Both the position numbers and the translations under genes were made by a program. A DNA stretch of 64,000 nucleotides from Streptomyces genisteinicus (lineage in GTDB: Bacteria > Actinomycetota > Actinomycetes > Streptomycetales > Streptomycetaceae). The DNA lies in NCBI RefSeq assembly GCF_014489615.1, contig NZ_CP060825.1, positions 5,812,001-5,876,000 of the forward strand. The letters run 5' to 3'. Positions 35,743-44,082 of this stretch are shown here, piece after piece. How positions within the stretch are numbered: the stretch's first letter is position 1; every line of letters starts with the position of its first letter. The notes below the pieces were generated by a model. It made no database searches. It had not been told where the DNA came from and worked only from the letters and a program-made list of their open reading frames with translations.

Positions 35743-35935
35743 GCCCCTGGGAGGCCGCGACTTCAGGGCGTGCCGGTCCGGGGCGCCGCCGCGCGGCTGT
35801 GTACCGCGCGGCGGCGGGCGGGTGGCGCGGGCGGGTGTGTTCCGCGCGGCGGCGGGATGCCGGAGCGGGTCGCCTCCGGCGCGCACGGCCGCGCCGCGGG
35901 TCGCCTCCGGCTGTGCGGGCCCGGACCGTTTCCGG

Positions 35936-36781
35936 TCAGCAGACCCGGTGGACGTACCCCGGCTCCCCGGCGGGGAGGACGTCGAGGTCGCGCAGGGTCA
36001 TGGACACCCGGGCGCCCCATGTCCGGCAGCCCGCCGCGAAGTCGCGCTCCCGGTACTCGACGTCGAACACCCTGCCGTCGTACGCGTCCGCGAACTCCCC
36101 GCACTCCTCGTAGCGCGCGCACTCCTCCGCCACGGCGAAGTCGAAGCCGGTCCTGGCGCGGGCGGGCAGCAGTTCCGCGGTGTTCTTCTGGGCGACGGCC
36201 AGGCCCTTCGCGTGGGCGCGGTCGGTCAGCAGCCGGGCGAAGGCGACGGCGTGGTCCGCCGTGAGCAGGCCCTCGGAGCGGGTGAAGGAGTCGAGGTTGT
36301 CGGGCTCGACCGCGTCGTAGCCGTCCTCGGCGCAGGCGTCGATCCAGGGACCGACGATGCCGAGCAGCGCGGTGCGCTTGCTCTGCGAGGAGATGTCGAG
36401 CAGCGGCTCGTCCCAGTCCTCGTCGACCACCGGCTCGCCGTCGGCGTCGCGGAGCAGCAGCTCGGGGTGGTTCTCGTGCCACCAGTCCACGGCCTCGTCG
36501 GGCTGGGTCTGGAAGGCGTTGACGTAGCAGACGTTGTACAGCCCGGCGGCGGGTTCGGCGGTCCGGTCGCGGGCCACGGCCCGCACGCCCTCGGGCGGCG
36601 GGTAGGCGCCGCCGAGCTGGTAGTCGAAGGCGGTGCCGGGGGCCGGCGGCCGCACCTCGGCGCGGGCGGCGCCGCGTCCGTCCCCCTCGTCGCCGGGGCC
36701 GGGGTCCGGAGCGCAGGCGGCGGTCAGCAGCAGGAGGACGCCGAGCAGGGCCGCACGGGCGTCCCGGGACGAGATGCGCAT
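35936..36781 (-). CDS. GH114 endo-alpha-1,4-polygalactosaminidase-like lipoprotein
   Basis: This 281-aa exported protein has a lipoprotein signal ending LLTAACAPD. The mature domain has AFDYQLGG, GLYNVCYVNAFQTQP, DISSQSKRTALL and YDAVEPDNLDSF, the GH114 pattern. Members cut galactosaminogalactan, an exopolysaccharide known from fungi and some bacteria. I chose the ATG at 36781, since a second ATG 9 nt upstream sits too close to GGGA. It is 94 nt downstream of bglC but separated by a strong hairpin. Confidence 0.82.
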   Translation of the reverse strand: MRISSRDARAALLGVLLLLTAACAPDPGPGDEGDGRGAARAEVRPPAPGTAFDYQLGGAYPPPEGVRAVARDRTAEPAAGLYNVCYVNAFQTQPDEAVDWWHENHPELLLRDADGEPVVDEDWDEPLLDISSQSKRTALLGIVGPWIDACAEDGYDAVEPDNLDSFTRSEGLLTADHAVAFARLLTDRAHAKGLAVAQKNTAELLPARARTGFDFAVAEECARYEECGEFADAYDGRVFDVEYRERDFAAGCRTWGARVSMTLRDLDVLPAGEPGYVHRVC

Positions 36782-36830
36782 GACGGACATCGTCCCACGC
36801 GCGGGCGCGTGCCCGGTCCGCCGCCGGCCG

Positions 36831-36869
36831 GCTCCGCGTGCCCCGCCCCGTGGCCGGGGCACGCGGAGC
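36831..36869 (-). terminator. Terminator after bglC
   Basis: A 15-bp perfect stem (36831-36845 with 36855-36869) with a 9-nt loop lies 6 nt past the beta-glucosidase stop codon. Confidence 0.88.
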
Positions 36870-36875
36870 GGCGGG

Positions 36876-38288
36876 TCACTCCGGCAGGCGGTTGTTCAGG
36901 GCGACGCCGCCGTACCAGAGGGCGCTCTGCTTGGGGGTGCGCACCTGGGTGTCGAAGTCCACGCGCACGATCCCGAAGCGCATGCCGTACCCCTCGGCCC
37001 ACTCGAAGTTGTCCAGCAGGGACCAGAGGAAGTAGCCGGCGACGTCGGCGCCCTCCTCGATCGCCTGGCGGGTGGCGCGCAGGTGCCCCTCGATGTAGGC
37101 GAGGCGGTCCGTGTCGTGGATCTCGCCCTCGGGGGTGGGCGCGTCGTCGAACGCCGCGCCGTTCTCGGTGATGTACATCTTCAGGCCCGGGTGGTCGCGT
37201 TCGATGCGGACCAGCTGCCTGCGCAGCCCGTCCGCGTCGATCTCCCAGCCGATCCCGGTGCGGGGCAGACCGCGGTCGATGAAGCGGACGTCCTCGGCGC
37301 CCGGCCACTCGGTGGGACCGGTCGCCGCTCCGCCGCCGGCGACGCGGTACGAGGAGTAGTAGTTGACCCCGAGGAAGTCGACGGGGGCGCCGATGGCCTT
37401 CTCGTCCTCGGGGTGGATGTGCGCGGTGCCGCTGACGCGTTCCACGTGCGCCCGGATGTCGGCCGGGTAGGCGCCGTCGGTCACCGGGTCGAGGAACAGC
37501 CGGTTCTGGAGGAGGTCGATGCGGTGTGCCGCGTCCTGGTCGGCCGCGCTGTCCGAATCCGGCTCCACCGGGTAGAAGTTGAGCGTGATGCCGACCTCCG
37601 CCGCCGGTGCCGCCGCGCGGATCGCCGGTACGGAGAGGCCGTGACCGAGGAGCAGGTGGTGCGCGGCGCGCAGCGAGCCGGCGGGGTCGGTCAGGCCGGG
37701 GGCGTGGATGCCCTTGCTGTAGCCGAGGAACGCCGCGCACCAGGGCTCGTTGAGCGTCCCCCAGATCCGCACCCGGTCGCCCAGGGCTTCGGCGACCAGG
37801 TGCGCGTACTCGGCGAAGCGGTAGGAGGTCTCGCGGTTGAGCCAGCCGCCCCCGTCCTCCAGCGCCTGGGGGAGGTCCCAGTGGTAGAGGGTGAGCGCGG
37901 GCTCGATGCCGTTCTCCATCAGGCTGTCGACGAGGCGCCGGTAGAAGTCGAGTCCGCGCCGGTCGGCCGGTCCGCGTCCGTCCGGCTGGATGCGCGGCCA
38001 GGCCACCGAGAAGCGGTAACCCCCCACCCCGAGCTCGGACATGAGGGCGACGTCCTGCTCGTAGCGCGCGTAGTGGTCGGCGGCCACGTCACCGGTGTGG
38101 CCGTTCACCACCTTGCCGGGCGTGCGCGAGAACGTGTCCCAGATCGACGTACCCCTGCCGTCCCGGTCCGCGGCGCCCTCGATCTGGTACGCCGACGTGG
38201 CGACGCCCCACAGGAAGCCGGGAGGGAAGGCGGAGGCGTCCTGCGGCTGCGAGAGGGCGGTGGGAACCGGGCCGTTCTCTGCGGTCAT
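36876..38288 (-). CDS. bglC: GH1 beta-glucosidase of the cellobiose regulon
   Basis: This 470-aa cytoplasmic enzyme hydrolyses imported cellobiose to glucose. GH1 signatures are FLWGVATSAYQIEGA near the N-terminus, TLNEPW (acid/base Glu) and YITENGAAF (nucleophile Glu). It has no signal peptide. I chose the second ATG because AGAGG is six nt upstream; the first ATG abuts that sequence. Two CebR boxes precede it. In characterised Streptomyces bglC follows cebG; here it is about 6 kb away on the far side of two cellulase genes and cebR. Confidence 0.93.
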   Translation of the reverse strand: MTAENGPVPTALSQPQDASAFPPGFLWGVATSAYQIEGAADRDGRGTSIWDTFSRTPGKVVNGHTGDVAADHYARYEQDVALMSELGVGGYRFSVAWPRIQPDGRGPADRRGLDFYRRLVDSLMENGIEPALTLYHWDLPQALEDGGGWLNRETSYRFAEYAHLVAEALGDRVRIWGTLNEPWCAAFLGYSKGIHAPGLTDPAGSLRAAHHLLLGHGLSVPAIRAAAPAAEVGITLNFYPVEPDSDSAADQDAAHRIDLLQNRLFLDPVTDGAYPADIRAHVERVSGTAHIHPEDEKAIGAPVDFLGVNYYSSYRVAGGGAATGPTEWPGAEDVRFIDRGLPRTGIGWEIDADGLRRQLVRIERDHPGLKMYITENGAAFDDAPTPEGEIHDTDRLAYIEGHLRATRQAIEEGADVAGYFLWSLLDNFEWAEGYGMRFGIVRVDFDTQVRTPKQSALWYGGVALNNRLPE

Positions 38289-38315
38289 CGTCATCCTCTG
38301 GTTGTTTTCCGGAAC

Positions 38316-38329
38316 TGAGAGCGCTCCCG
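38316..38329. promoter_or_regulatory. CebR box 1 (imperfect)
   Basis: TGAGAGCGCTCCCG matches the 14-bp CebR operator with two changes, 28 nt before the bglC start. Confidence 0.75.
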
Positions 38330-38390
38330 CTCCGGCGACCTTGCGTCTCTGCGCGGGGCAGGCTGGATACCAGAGACGCGTCCACCAGAT

Positions 38391-38404
38391 TGGGAGCGCT
38401 CCCA
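38391..38404. promoter_or_regulatory. CebR box 2 (perfect)
   Basis: TGGGAGCGCTCCCA is the exact consensus, about 100 nt upstream of bglC. CebR binding is relieved by cellobiose or cellotriose in studied species. Confidence 0.92.
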
Positions 38405-38589
38405 AGAGCGTCGCGGGAGAGGTCCTCGGTTGTCAAGGCCGATGGGCTTCTGTCCCGCCCATTGACAGGCGGCTCCGCAGCCGCTTCATTGGTCGCGGCG
38501 CCGAAACCGTGGTGTCAGAACCTCCGTGTCGCCCCGGACGTGCACCAGGTCCGGGTACCCGTGGCCCGCACGTTCGGGCCCATGCTGAC

Positions 38590-38603
38590 TGGGAGCGCTC
38601 CCG
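38590..38603. promoter_or_regulatory. CebR box 3
   Basis: TGGGAGCGCTCCCG has one change from consensus, about 105 nt upstream of the GH5 endoglucanase start. Confidence 0.88.
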
Positions 38604-38662
38604 CACCGTCCCTGTCCCATGCCGCACCGTGACCGGCATCGGGGCGGGAGGGCCGAGCCGAG

Positions 38663-38676
38663 TGGGAGCGCTCCCG
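38663..38676. promoter_or_regulatory. CebR box 4
   Basis: TGGGAGCGCTCCCG lies 31 nt upstream of the GH5 endoglucanase ATG, so it probably overlaps or follows the transcription start. Confidence 0.88.
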
Positions 38677-38707
38677 TAACCCGCAGGCAAGGGGAAGGGA
38701 GAGTTCC

Positions 38708-40081
38708 ATGAGGTGGCACAGCACCCGCGGACGGGGCCCGGGGCGGGCGGCGTCCGTCGCCCTGACCGCGGCCGCCGCCCTCGTCGCGCTGTCGGTGGCG
38801 TCCCCCTCGGACGCGACCGGGACACCCGCGCCCCGGGCGGCCGGCGCCGGCACGGACTGGCTGCACACCGACGGCAACAGGATCGTGGACGCCCAGGGGA
38901 ACGAGGTCTGGCTGACCGGAGCCAACTGGTTCGGCTTCAACGCCGGCGAGCGGGTCTTCCACGGCCTGTGGTCGGCCAACCTGGAGACGATCACCCGCTC
39001 CATGGCCGAACGCGGCATCAACATCGTCCGGGTGCCGATCTCCACCCAGCTCCTGCTGGAGTGGCGCGACGGGCGGGCCGCCGTCCCCGGCGCCGTCAAC
39101 ACCTGGGCCAACCCCGAACTGAAGGACAGGACCACCCTCCAGGTCTTCGACGCCTTCCTCGCCCTGGCCGAGAAGTACGGCATGAAGGTGATGCTCGACG
39201 TCCACAGCGCGGAGGCCGACAACTCGGGCCACGTGCACCCCGTGTGGTGGAAGGGAACCGTCACCACGGAGGACTTCTACGCCGCCTGGGAGTGGGTCAC
39301 CGCCCGCTACCGGACCAACGACACCCTCGTCGCGATGGACGTCAAGAACGAACCGCACGGCACCCAGTCGGCCAGCCCGCGCGCCAAGTGGGACGGCAGC
39401 ACCGACCAGGACAACTTCAAGCACGTCTGCGAGACCGCGGGCAAGCGCATCCTGGCGATCAATCCGCAGGTGCTCGTGCTCTGCGAGGGCACCGAGATCT
39501 ACCCGAAGAACGGCACCGGCTGGAACTCCACCGCAGCCGCCGACTACCACTTCACCTGGTGGGGCGGGAACCTGCGCGGTGCGCGGGACCACCCCGTCGA
39601 CCTCGGCGAGCACCAGGACCAGCTCGTCTACTCGCCGCACGACTACGGGCCCCTCGTCCACCAGCAGCCCTGGTTCCAGGGCGACTGGAACCGCACCACC
39701 CTCGAACGCGACGTCTGGGACCCCAACTGGCTCTACCTGCACAAGGAGGACACCGCGCCGCTGCTCATCGGCGAGTGGGGCGGCCACCTCGACAACGGGC
39801 CCAACCAGAAGTGGATGACGGCCCTGCGGGACCTCATCGCGGAGAACCGCATCCACCAGACCTTCTGGTGTCTCAACCCCAACTCCGGAGACACCGGCGG
39901 CCTGCTCGGCCACGACTGGGCCACCTGGGACGAGGCCAAGTACGCGCTCCTGAAGCCCGCGTTGTGGCAGTCCGGGAACAGGTTCGTCGGGCTCGACCAC
40001 GAGGTGCCGCTCGGCGGTGTGAACAGCACCACCGGCATCAGCCTCGGCGACCACTACCCGACCGCGGCCACCGCACACTGA
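38708..40081 (+). CDS. Secreted GH5 endoglucanase, no carbohydrate-binding module
   Basis: This 457-aa extracellular cellulase has a signal peptide up to about residue 37. The catalytic domain resembles GH5 subfamily 1 (Acidothermus E1-like): GANWFGFNAGERVFHGLW, acid/base Glu in DVKNEPHG and nucleophile Glu in LLIGEWGG. It has no binding module or linker, so it should act on soluble or amorphous substrate. The ATG follows GGGAGAG. It is probably co-transcribed with the GH9 gene 55 nt downstream and controlled by CebR. Confidence 0.92.
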   Translation: MRWHSTRGRGPGRAASVALTAAAALVALSVASPSDATGTPAPRAAGAGTDWLHTDGNRIVDAQGNEVWLTGANWFGFNAGERVFHGLWSANLETITRSMAERGINIVRVPISTQLLLEWRDGRAAVPGAVNTWANPELKDRTTLQVFDAFLALAEKYGMKVMLDVHSAEADNSGHVHPVWWKGTVTTEDFYAAWEWVTARYRTNDTLVAMDVKNEPHGTQSASPRAKWDGSTDQDNFKHVCETAGKRILAINPQVLVLCEGTEIYPKNGTGWNSTAAADYHFTWWGGNLRGARDHPVDLGEHQDQLVYSPHDYGPLVHQQPWFQGDWNRTTLERDVWDPNWLYLHKEDTAPLLIGEWGGHLDNGPNQKWMTALRDLIAENRIHQTFWCLNPNSGDTGGLLGHDWATWDEAKYALLKPALWQSGNRFVGLDHEVPLGGVNSTTGISLGDHYPTAATAH

Positions 40082-40136
40082 CCACGCGCCGCGAGCTCCC
40101 GCTTCCCCCCTCTCCCCCCACCCCGGAGGCCCGACC

Positions 40137-41984
40137 ATGCCCCCCACCCCCGCCGGCGGCCCGCCCCGCCCGCGCCGTGCCGCACGCCGCACGGCCGCAC
40201 TGCTCGCCGGCGCGCTGAGCGCCGCCCTGCTCAGCCCCGTCGCCGGAGCGTCCCCCGCGTCGGCCGCCGCCGACCCCAGCGCCGTCAGGGTCAACCAGAT
40301 CGGCTATCTCACCGGCGCGGACAAGATCGCCACCGTGGTCACCGGCGCGTCGTCCCCGCTCGCCTGGGAACTGCGCTCCACCGCGGACGGCGCACTCGCC
40401 GCCTCGGGCACGACCAGGGTCCACGGCTGGGACCGCGCCTCGGGCGACCAGGTGCACCAGGCCGACTTCTCCGCCGTGACCCGCCCCGGCGAGTACCGCC
40501 TCACCGTCGCGTCGGCGGGCACCAGCGTGCCGTTCACCGTCGGCGCCGCATCGCTCTACCCCCGGCTCGGCCGGGAGGGCATGCAGTACTTCTACTTCCA
40601 CCGCATGGGCACACCGGTGGAGGCCAGGTACCTCCAGAACGGCGCCCACGCCCACGCCGCCCTCCACCCCGGCGACACCTCCGTCGCCTGCTGGAACAAC
40701 TGGTGCGGCGGCGCCCGCCTGGACGTCGCCGGATCCTGGGCGGACGCGGGCGACTTCGGGATCTACCCGGTCAACCACGCCGTCTCCGCCTGGACGCTGC
40801 TCAACCTCTTCGAGCGGGACCCGGCCGCCTACGGGGACGGCAGCCTGGCCGTCCCCGAGAACGCCAACGGGCGGCCCGACATCGTCGACGAGGTCGCCTA
40901 CGGCTCCCGCTTCATGTCCGGCATGCTGCCGCCCGCCGGACTCGCCTCCCACAAGGTGCACAACCACGCCTGGAGCGCGTTCCCCGTCACCGACGTCGGC
41001 GCCGAGAACGCGATGGCCCGCTCCGCGATGCCGCCCTCCACCAACGCCACTTACGCGGTGGCCCGCACCAACGCCCAGCTCTCCCGCGTACTGCGGCCCT
41101 ACGACCCTTCCCGGGCCGACCAGTTGTGGCAGAGCGCCCGCACGGCGTGGCAGCGCGCCGAGGCGCAGCCGGACGTCGACTACGCGACCGCGAACGACGC
41201 GGAGGGCGGCGGGGACTACCCCGACACGAAGAACAGCGACGACCGCTACGCGGCGGCCGTCGAGCTCTTCCTCACGGCGGGCAAGCGCGCGGACGGCAGC
41301 GCGGACACCTGGCGCCAGGCGGTCACCTCCTCGCCGCACTACGGCGAGGTCGGCCAGTTCGACTGGCAGGAGGTCGCCGCGGCGGGCACGCTGTCGCTGC
41401 TCACCGTGGGCTCCGACCTGCCGGCCGCGGACCTCGCACGGATGCGCGGGGCCCTGACCTCGTTCGCCGACTCCGTCGTCGCCGGGCTCGGCGCCGAGGG
41501 CTACCCGGCGCTCCTCCCCGGCGGCTCCCCGTACCCCTGGGGGTCGAACTCCTTCATCGCCAACCGGATGCTGCTGCTGGGCACCGCGCACCACGTCACC
41601 GGCGACCTTCGCTACCTCCGGGCGGCCCACCGCGGCATGGACTACCTGATGGGCACCAACGCGATGCGCCTGTCCTACGTGACCGGCTACGGCGAGTACG
41701 CCGAGTCCGACCTCCACGACCGCCTCGCCTGGGGCCGCTATCCCGGGACCGCCTATCCCAAGGGCTGGCTCTCCGGAGGTCCCAACAACCAGGACATCAA
41801 CGATCCGGCGACGCCGAAGGGGCGCCCGGCCGCGAAGTCCTACGCGGGACCGGGGACGGCGCCGGACGCGTGGTGCTCCAAGGAGAACACCATCAACTGG
41901 AACGCCCCGCTCGTGTGGGCCGCGACCTATCTCGACCGGACCGCTCCGCTGCTCGGGGCGCCCGCCGGGCGAGGGGGCCGCTGA
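40137..41984 (+). CDS. Secreted GH9 endoglucanase with N-terminal Ig-like domain
   Basis: This 615-aa cellulase has a signal peptide ending ASPASAAAD (about 44). An Ig-like domain (about 47-130) beginning VRVNQIGYLTGADK precedes the catalytic alpha/alpha barrel. The catalytic Asp motif is GSWADAGDFGIYPV; the C-terminal acid Glu lies in KENTINWNAPLVW. It has no carbohydrate-binding module. The ATG follows GGAGG. It is the second gene after the CebR-boxed endoglucanase. Confidence 0.92.
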   Translation: MPPTPAGGPPRPRRAARRTAALLAGALSAALLSPVAGASPASAAADPSAVRVNQIGYLTGADKIATVVTGASSPLAWELRSTADGALAASGTTRVHGWDRASGDQVHQADFSAVTRPGEYRLTVASAGTSVPFTVGAASLYPRLGREGMQYFYFHRMGTPVEARYLQNGAHAHAALHPGDTSVACWNNWCGGARLDVAGSWADAGDFGIYPVNHAVSAWTLLNLFERDPAAYGDGSLAVPENANGRPDIVDEVAYGSRFMSGMLPPAGLASHKVHNHAWSAFPVTDVGAENAMARSAMPPSTNATYAVARTNAQLSRVLRPYDPSRADQLWQSARTAWQRAEAQPDVDYATANDAEGGGDYPDTKNSDDRYAAAVELFLTAGKRADGSADTWRQAVTSSPHYGEVGQFDWQEVAAAGTLSLLTVGSDLPAADLARMRGALTSFADSVVAGLGAEGYPALLPGGSPYPWGSNSFIANRMLLLGTAHHVTGDLRYLRAAHRGMDYLMGTNAMRLSYVTGYGEYAESDLHDRLAWGRYPGTAYPKGWLSGGPNNQDINDPATPKGRPAAKSYAGPGTAPDAWCSKENTINWNAPLVWAATYLDRTAPLLGAPAGRGGR

Positions 41985-42085
41985 GGGGGCGTACGACCCC
42001 GCCCGGGTCGGTGCCGCCAGTGGGGGCGGCACCGGCCCGGCGCGGCAGGCGGCCGGTCCGCGGCGGGACCGGCCGCACACACTTC

Positions 42086-42113
42086 CTGCCGGCCCGGGGC
42101 CCCGGGCCGGCAG
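42086..42113. terminator. Perfect 28-nt palindrome after the GH9 gene
   Basis: The 28 bases from CTGCCGG to CCGGCAG are fully self-complementary. They form a very stable hairpin about 100 nt past the GH9 stop. Confidence 0.85.
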
Positions 42114-42315
42114 GGGGCGTGGGCGTGGTGGACGCCCACACGGCCGGGCTGCGCCCGGCCCGCGGCGCCTGCGGGATTCGCCCCCTCGCAGGCGCCGCGC
42201 GGCGTTCCGCGGGGAGCTTCGCGGGGCGGGCGGCTCCGGGGTGCGGGGCCTCGGGGGCGGGCGGCTCGGGGCGTTCCGCGGGGCCCGGTGTCTTGGGGCG
42301 TCGGGGGCGCGGGGG

Positions 42316-42542
42316 CGGTCGGCCCCGTGCGGGGCGGCGGGCGGTGCACCCGGGCTGTGCGCGGGTGTCTCGGGCGCCGGGCGGGCCGGGGTGCACGCGT
42401 GTCGCCCGGGGGCCGGTAGGTGCGCTGTCGCCGGGCGGTCGGCCCCGTGCGGCGTTCCGCGGGGCGGGCGGCCCCGTGCGGGCGGCGGGCGGTGCACCCG
42501 GGCTGCGCGCGGGTGTCCGCGGGCGCCGGGCGGGCCGGGGTG
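42316..42542. repeat. Imperfect direct repeat in the GC-rich gap
   Basis: Two about 77-bp copies share GGCCCCGTGCGG, GGCGGGCGGTGCACCCGGGC and GGCGCCGGGCGGGCCGGGGTG blocks in the same order. They suggest a slippage-prone or duplicated spacer. Confidence 0.8.
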
Positions 42543-42600
42543 TGCGGGGCCGGGCCGGGGCGTGGCGGTGGCGTCCGGGGCGCGCGGCCCGGGGCCCGGG

Positions 42601-43626
42601 TCAGGCCGTGCCGCGGCGGACGAGCTCGGTGCGGAGGACGACGTTGCGCCAGGCGGCGCCCGGGTCGGACATCTGGTCGATGAGGACGCCCGCCATGGTG
42701 CGGCCCATCTCCTCGACCGGCTGGCGGACCGTGGTCAGCTGGGGGTCGGTGTGCTGGGCCAGCGGGGAGTCGTCGAAGCCGATGACCGCCACGTCCTCGG
42801 GGACCCGGCGCCCCGCCGCGCGCAGCGCGTGCAGCGCGCCCGCCGCCATCACGTCGGAGGCCGCGAAGACCGCGTCCAGGTCCGGGTGGCGGCGCAGCAG
42901 CTCGGTCATGGCGTGCCGGCCGCTCTCCTCGGTGAAGTCGCCGTCCGCCGCCCACGACGGCTCGTACCCCTCGCAGGCTCCGCGCACGGCCTCCTCGTAG
43001 CCGCGCAGACGGCACTGGGCCACGTACATGTCGGAGGGGCCGGTGATGGTGACGATCTTCCGGCGGCCGGTGGCGGCGAGATGGCGCACGGCGAGGCGGG
43101 CGCCGCCGGCGTTGTCCGAGTCGACGTAGGAGACCGTCTCGTCGGCGGTGCGGCGGCCGCCGAGCACGGTGGGCATGTCCATCTCGGAGAGCAGGTCGGG
43201 GAGCGGGTCGCTGCGGTGGACGGAGACCAGGAACACCCCGTCGACCCGCCGGGCCTTCGCGTACTGGAGGAACCGGGCGCGCTCCCGCTCGGTGCGGACC
43301 AGGGTGAGCAGGAGCTGGAGCTCGGTGTCGGCGAGGCCGATCCCGACGCCGTGGATGATCTCGGAGAAGTAGGGCTCGGTGAAGAATCGCTTCTCCGTCT
43401 CGGGCACCACGAGCGCCACGGCGTCCGTACGGCTGCCGGCGAGCGCGCGGGCCGCGTGGTTGGGGATGTAGCCGAGCCGGGCGATGGCCTCCTCGACCGC
43501 CAGGCGGGTGGAGTCCCGTACGCCGGGCGACTTGTTGATCACCCGCGACACCGTGCCCCGCCCCACTCCCGCCAGCTCGGCGACCTGCTCGAGGGTGGGC
43601 TGGCCGTGTCGGCCCCGTACTGCCAT
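42601..43626 (-). CDS. cebR: Cellobiose-responsive LacI repressor CebR
   Basis: This 341-aa LacI-family protein has its helix-turn-helix at LEQVAELAGVGRGTVSRVIN and the sensor domain behind it. It should bind TGGGAGCGCTCCCA; six such sites lie in this window. Its own promoter carries one, consistent with autoregulation. The ATG follows GGAGG. It is divergent from cebEFG, as in other Streptomyces, where cellobiose or cellotriose lifts repression. Confidence 0.95.
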   Translation of the reverse strand: MAVRGRHGQPTLEQVAELAGVGRGTVSRVINKSPGVRDSTRLAVEEAIARLGYIPNHAARALAGSRTDAVALVVPETEKRFFTEPYFSEIIHGVGIGLADTELQLLLTLVRTERERARFLQYAKARRVDGVFLVSVHRSDPLPDLLSEMDMPTVLGGRRTADETVSYVDSDNAGGARLAVRHLAATGRRKIVTITGPSDMYVAQCRLRGYEEAVRGACEGYEPSWAADGDFTEESGRHAMTELLRRHPDLDAVFAASDVMAAGALHALRAAGRRVPEDVAVIGFDDSPLAQHTDPQLTTVRQPVEEMGRTMAGVLIDQMSDPGAAWRNVVLRTELVRRGTA

Positions 43627-43696
43627 GTGCGTGACCTCCGGTGCGGGATGGTGCGGTGGTGCCGATTCTCCCTGGAGACCGCGGTGGCGGGAGGTT

Positions 43697-43710
43697 CGGG
43701 AGCGCTCCCA
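43697..43710. promoter_or_regulatory. CebR box 5 (cebR autoregulation)
   Basis: CGGGAGCGCTCCCA, one change from consensus, lies immediately downstream of the candidate cebR -10 box. Confidence 0.88.
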
Positions 43711-43739
43711 TTATTGATCGAGGTCCGAAGGCTTGTCGA
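43710..43739 (-). promoter_or_regulatory. Candidate cebR promoter
   Basis: On the minus strand TCGACA (43739-43734) and AATAAT (43715-43710) are 18 nt apart. AATAAT is conspicuously AT-rich for this genome and meets CebR box 5. Confidence 0.55.
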
Positions 43740-43896
43740 GAACGGTGCCCCGCATGCGTTCGACCAGTGACGGCGAAAGGGTCCGAAGGGTGTCGTGCGC
43801 CCGGATCGTTCCGTTACGTCCTGAAGGAAAGCTCGCGGAAAAGGGAGATTCTCACGCCGGTGACATCTCGGAGCAATAAAGCTCTGTTGCGCGACC

Positions 43897-43926
43897 TTGA
43901 CAGCGGGTGTCGCCGCCGGGAAGCTT
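43897..43926 (+). promoter_or_regulatory. Candidate cebE promoter
   Basis: A perfect -35 TTGACA (43897-43902) is followed after 18 nt by AAGCTT, a poor -10. CebR box 6 begins 17 nt further on. Confidence 0.4.
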
Positions 43927-43942
43927 TCGATCCAAGCAGAAG

Positions 43943-43956
43943 TGGGAGCGCTCCCA
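43943..43956. promoter_or_regulatory. CebR box 6 (cebE, perfect)
   Basis: An exact TGGGAGCGCTCCCA lies 127 nt upstream of the cebE start. Confidence 0.93.
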
Positions 43957-44082
43957 CTGTGGATCCACGGATCCGCTGTCCAACGCTTGCTCACTTCCCT
44001 ACCCGTGACCGGTCCTGCTCGCCGTCAGCCCCACCCTGTCGCCTGGGCCCGCCACCAGCCACCACAGTCGTAGGAGCCTCGA

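Larger units (their letters stand above)
35542..35935. other. 394-bp gap: amylase promoter plus short GC repeats
   Basis: The left half carries the amylase leader, MalR-like repeats and promoter. The right half (about 35800-35930) is low-complexity GC with two copies of GCGGGTCGCCTCCGGC (35865-35880 and 35896-35911). I see no gene. Confidence 0.6.
41985..42600. other. 616-bp extremely GC-rich, repetitive convergent gap
   Basis: No gene is seen. From about 42190 to 42600 the sequence is nearly all G and C with reiterated pieces (GCGTTCCGCGGGG, GGGCGGCGGGCGG, GCGCGGGTGTC). Two imperfect copies of a roughly 77-bp unit occur at about 42316-42392 and 42465-42542. It separates the GH9 and cebR stops. 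Confidence 0.8.

Noticed and set aside
38486..40294. 602-aa minus-strand frame opposite the GH5 cellulase
   Set aside because: The sequence is Val/Gly/Asp-rich shadow translation. The opposite strand has a signal peptide, catalytic Glu residues and a good ribosome site.
42241..43770. 509-aa plus-strand frame over the GC-rich gap and cebR
   Set aside because: It runs antisense through cebR and low-complexity repeats and has no ribosome site.
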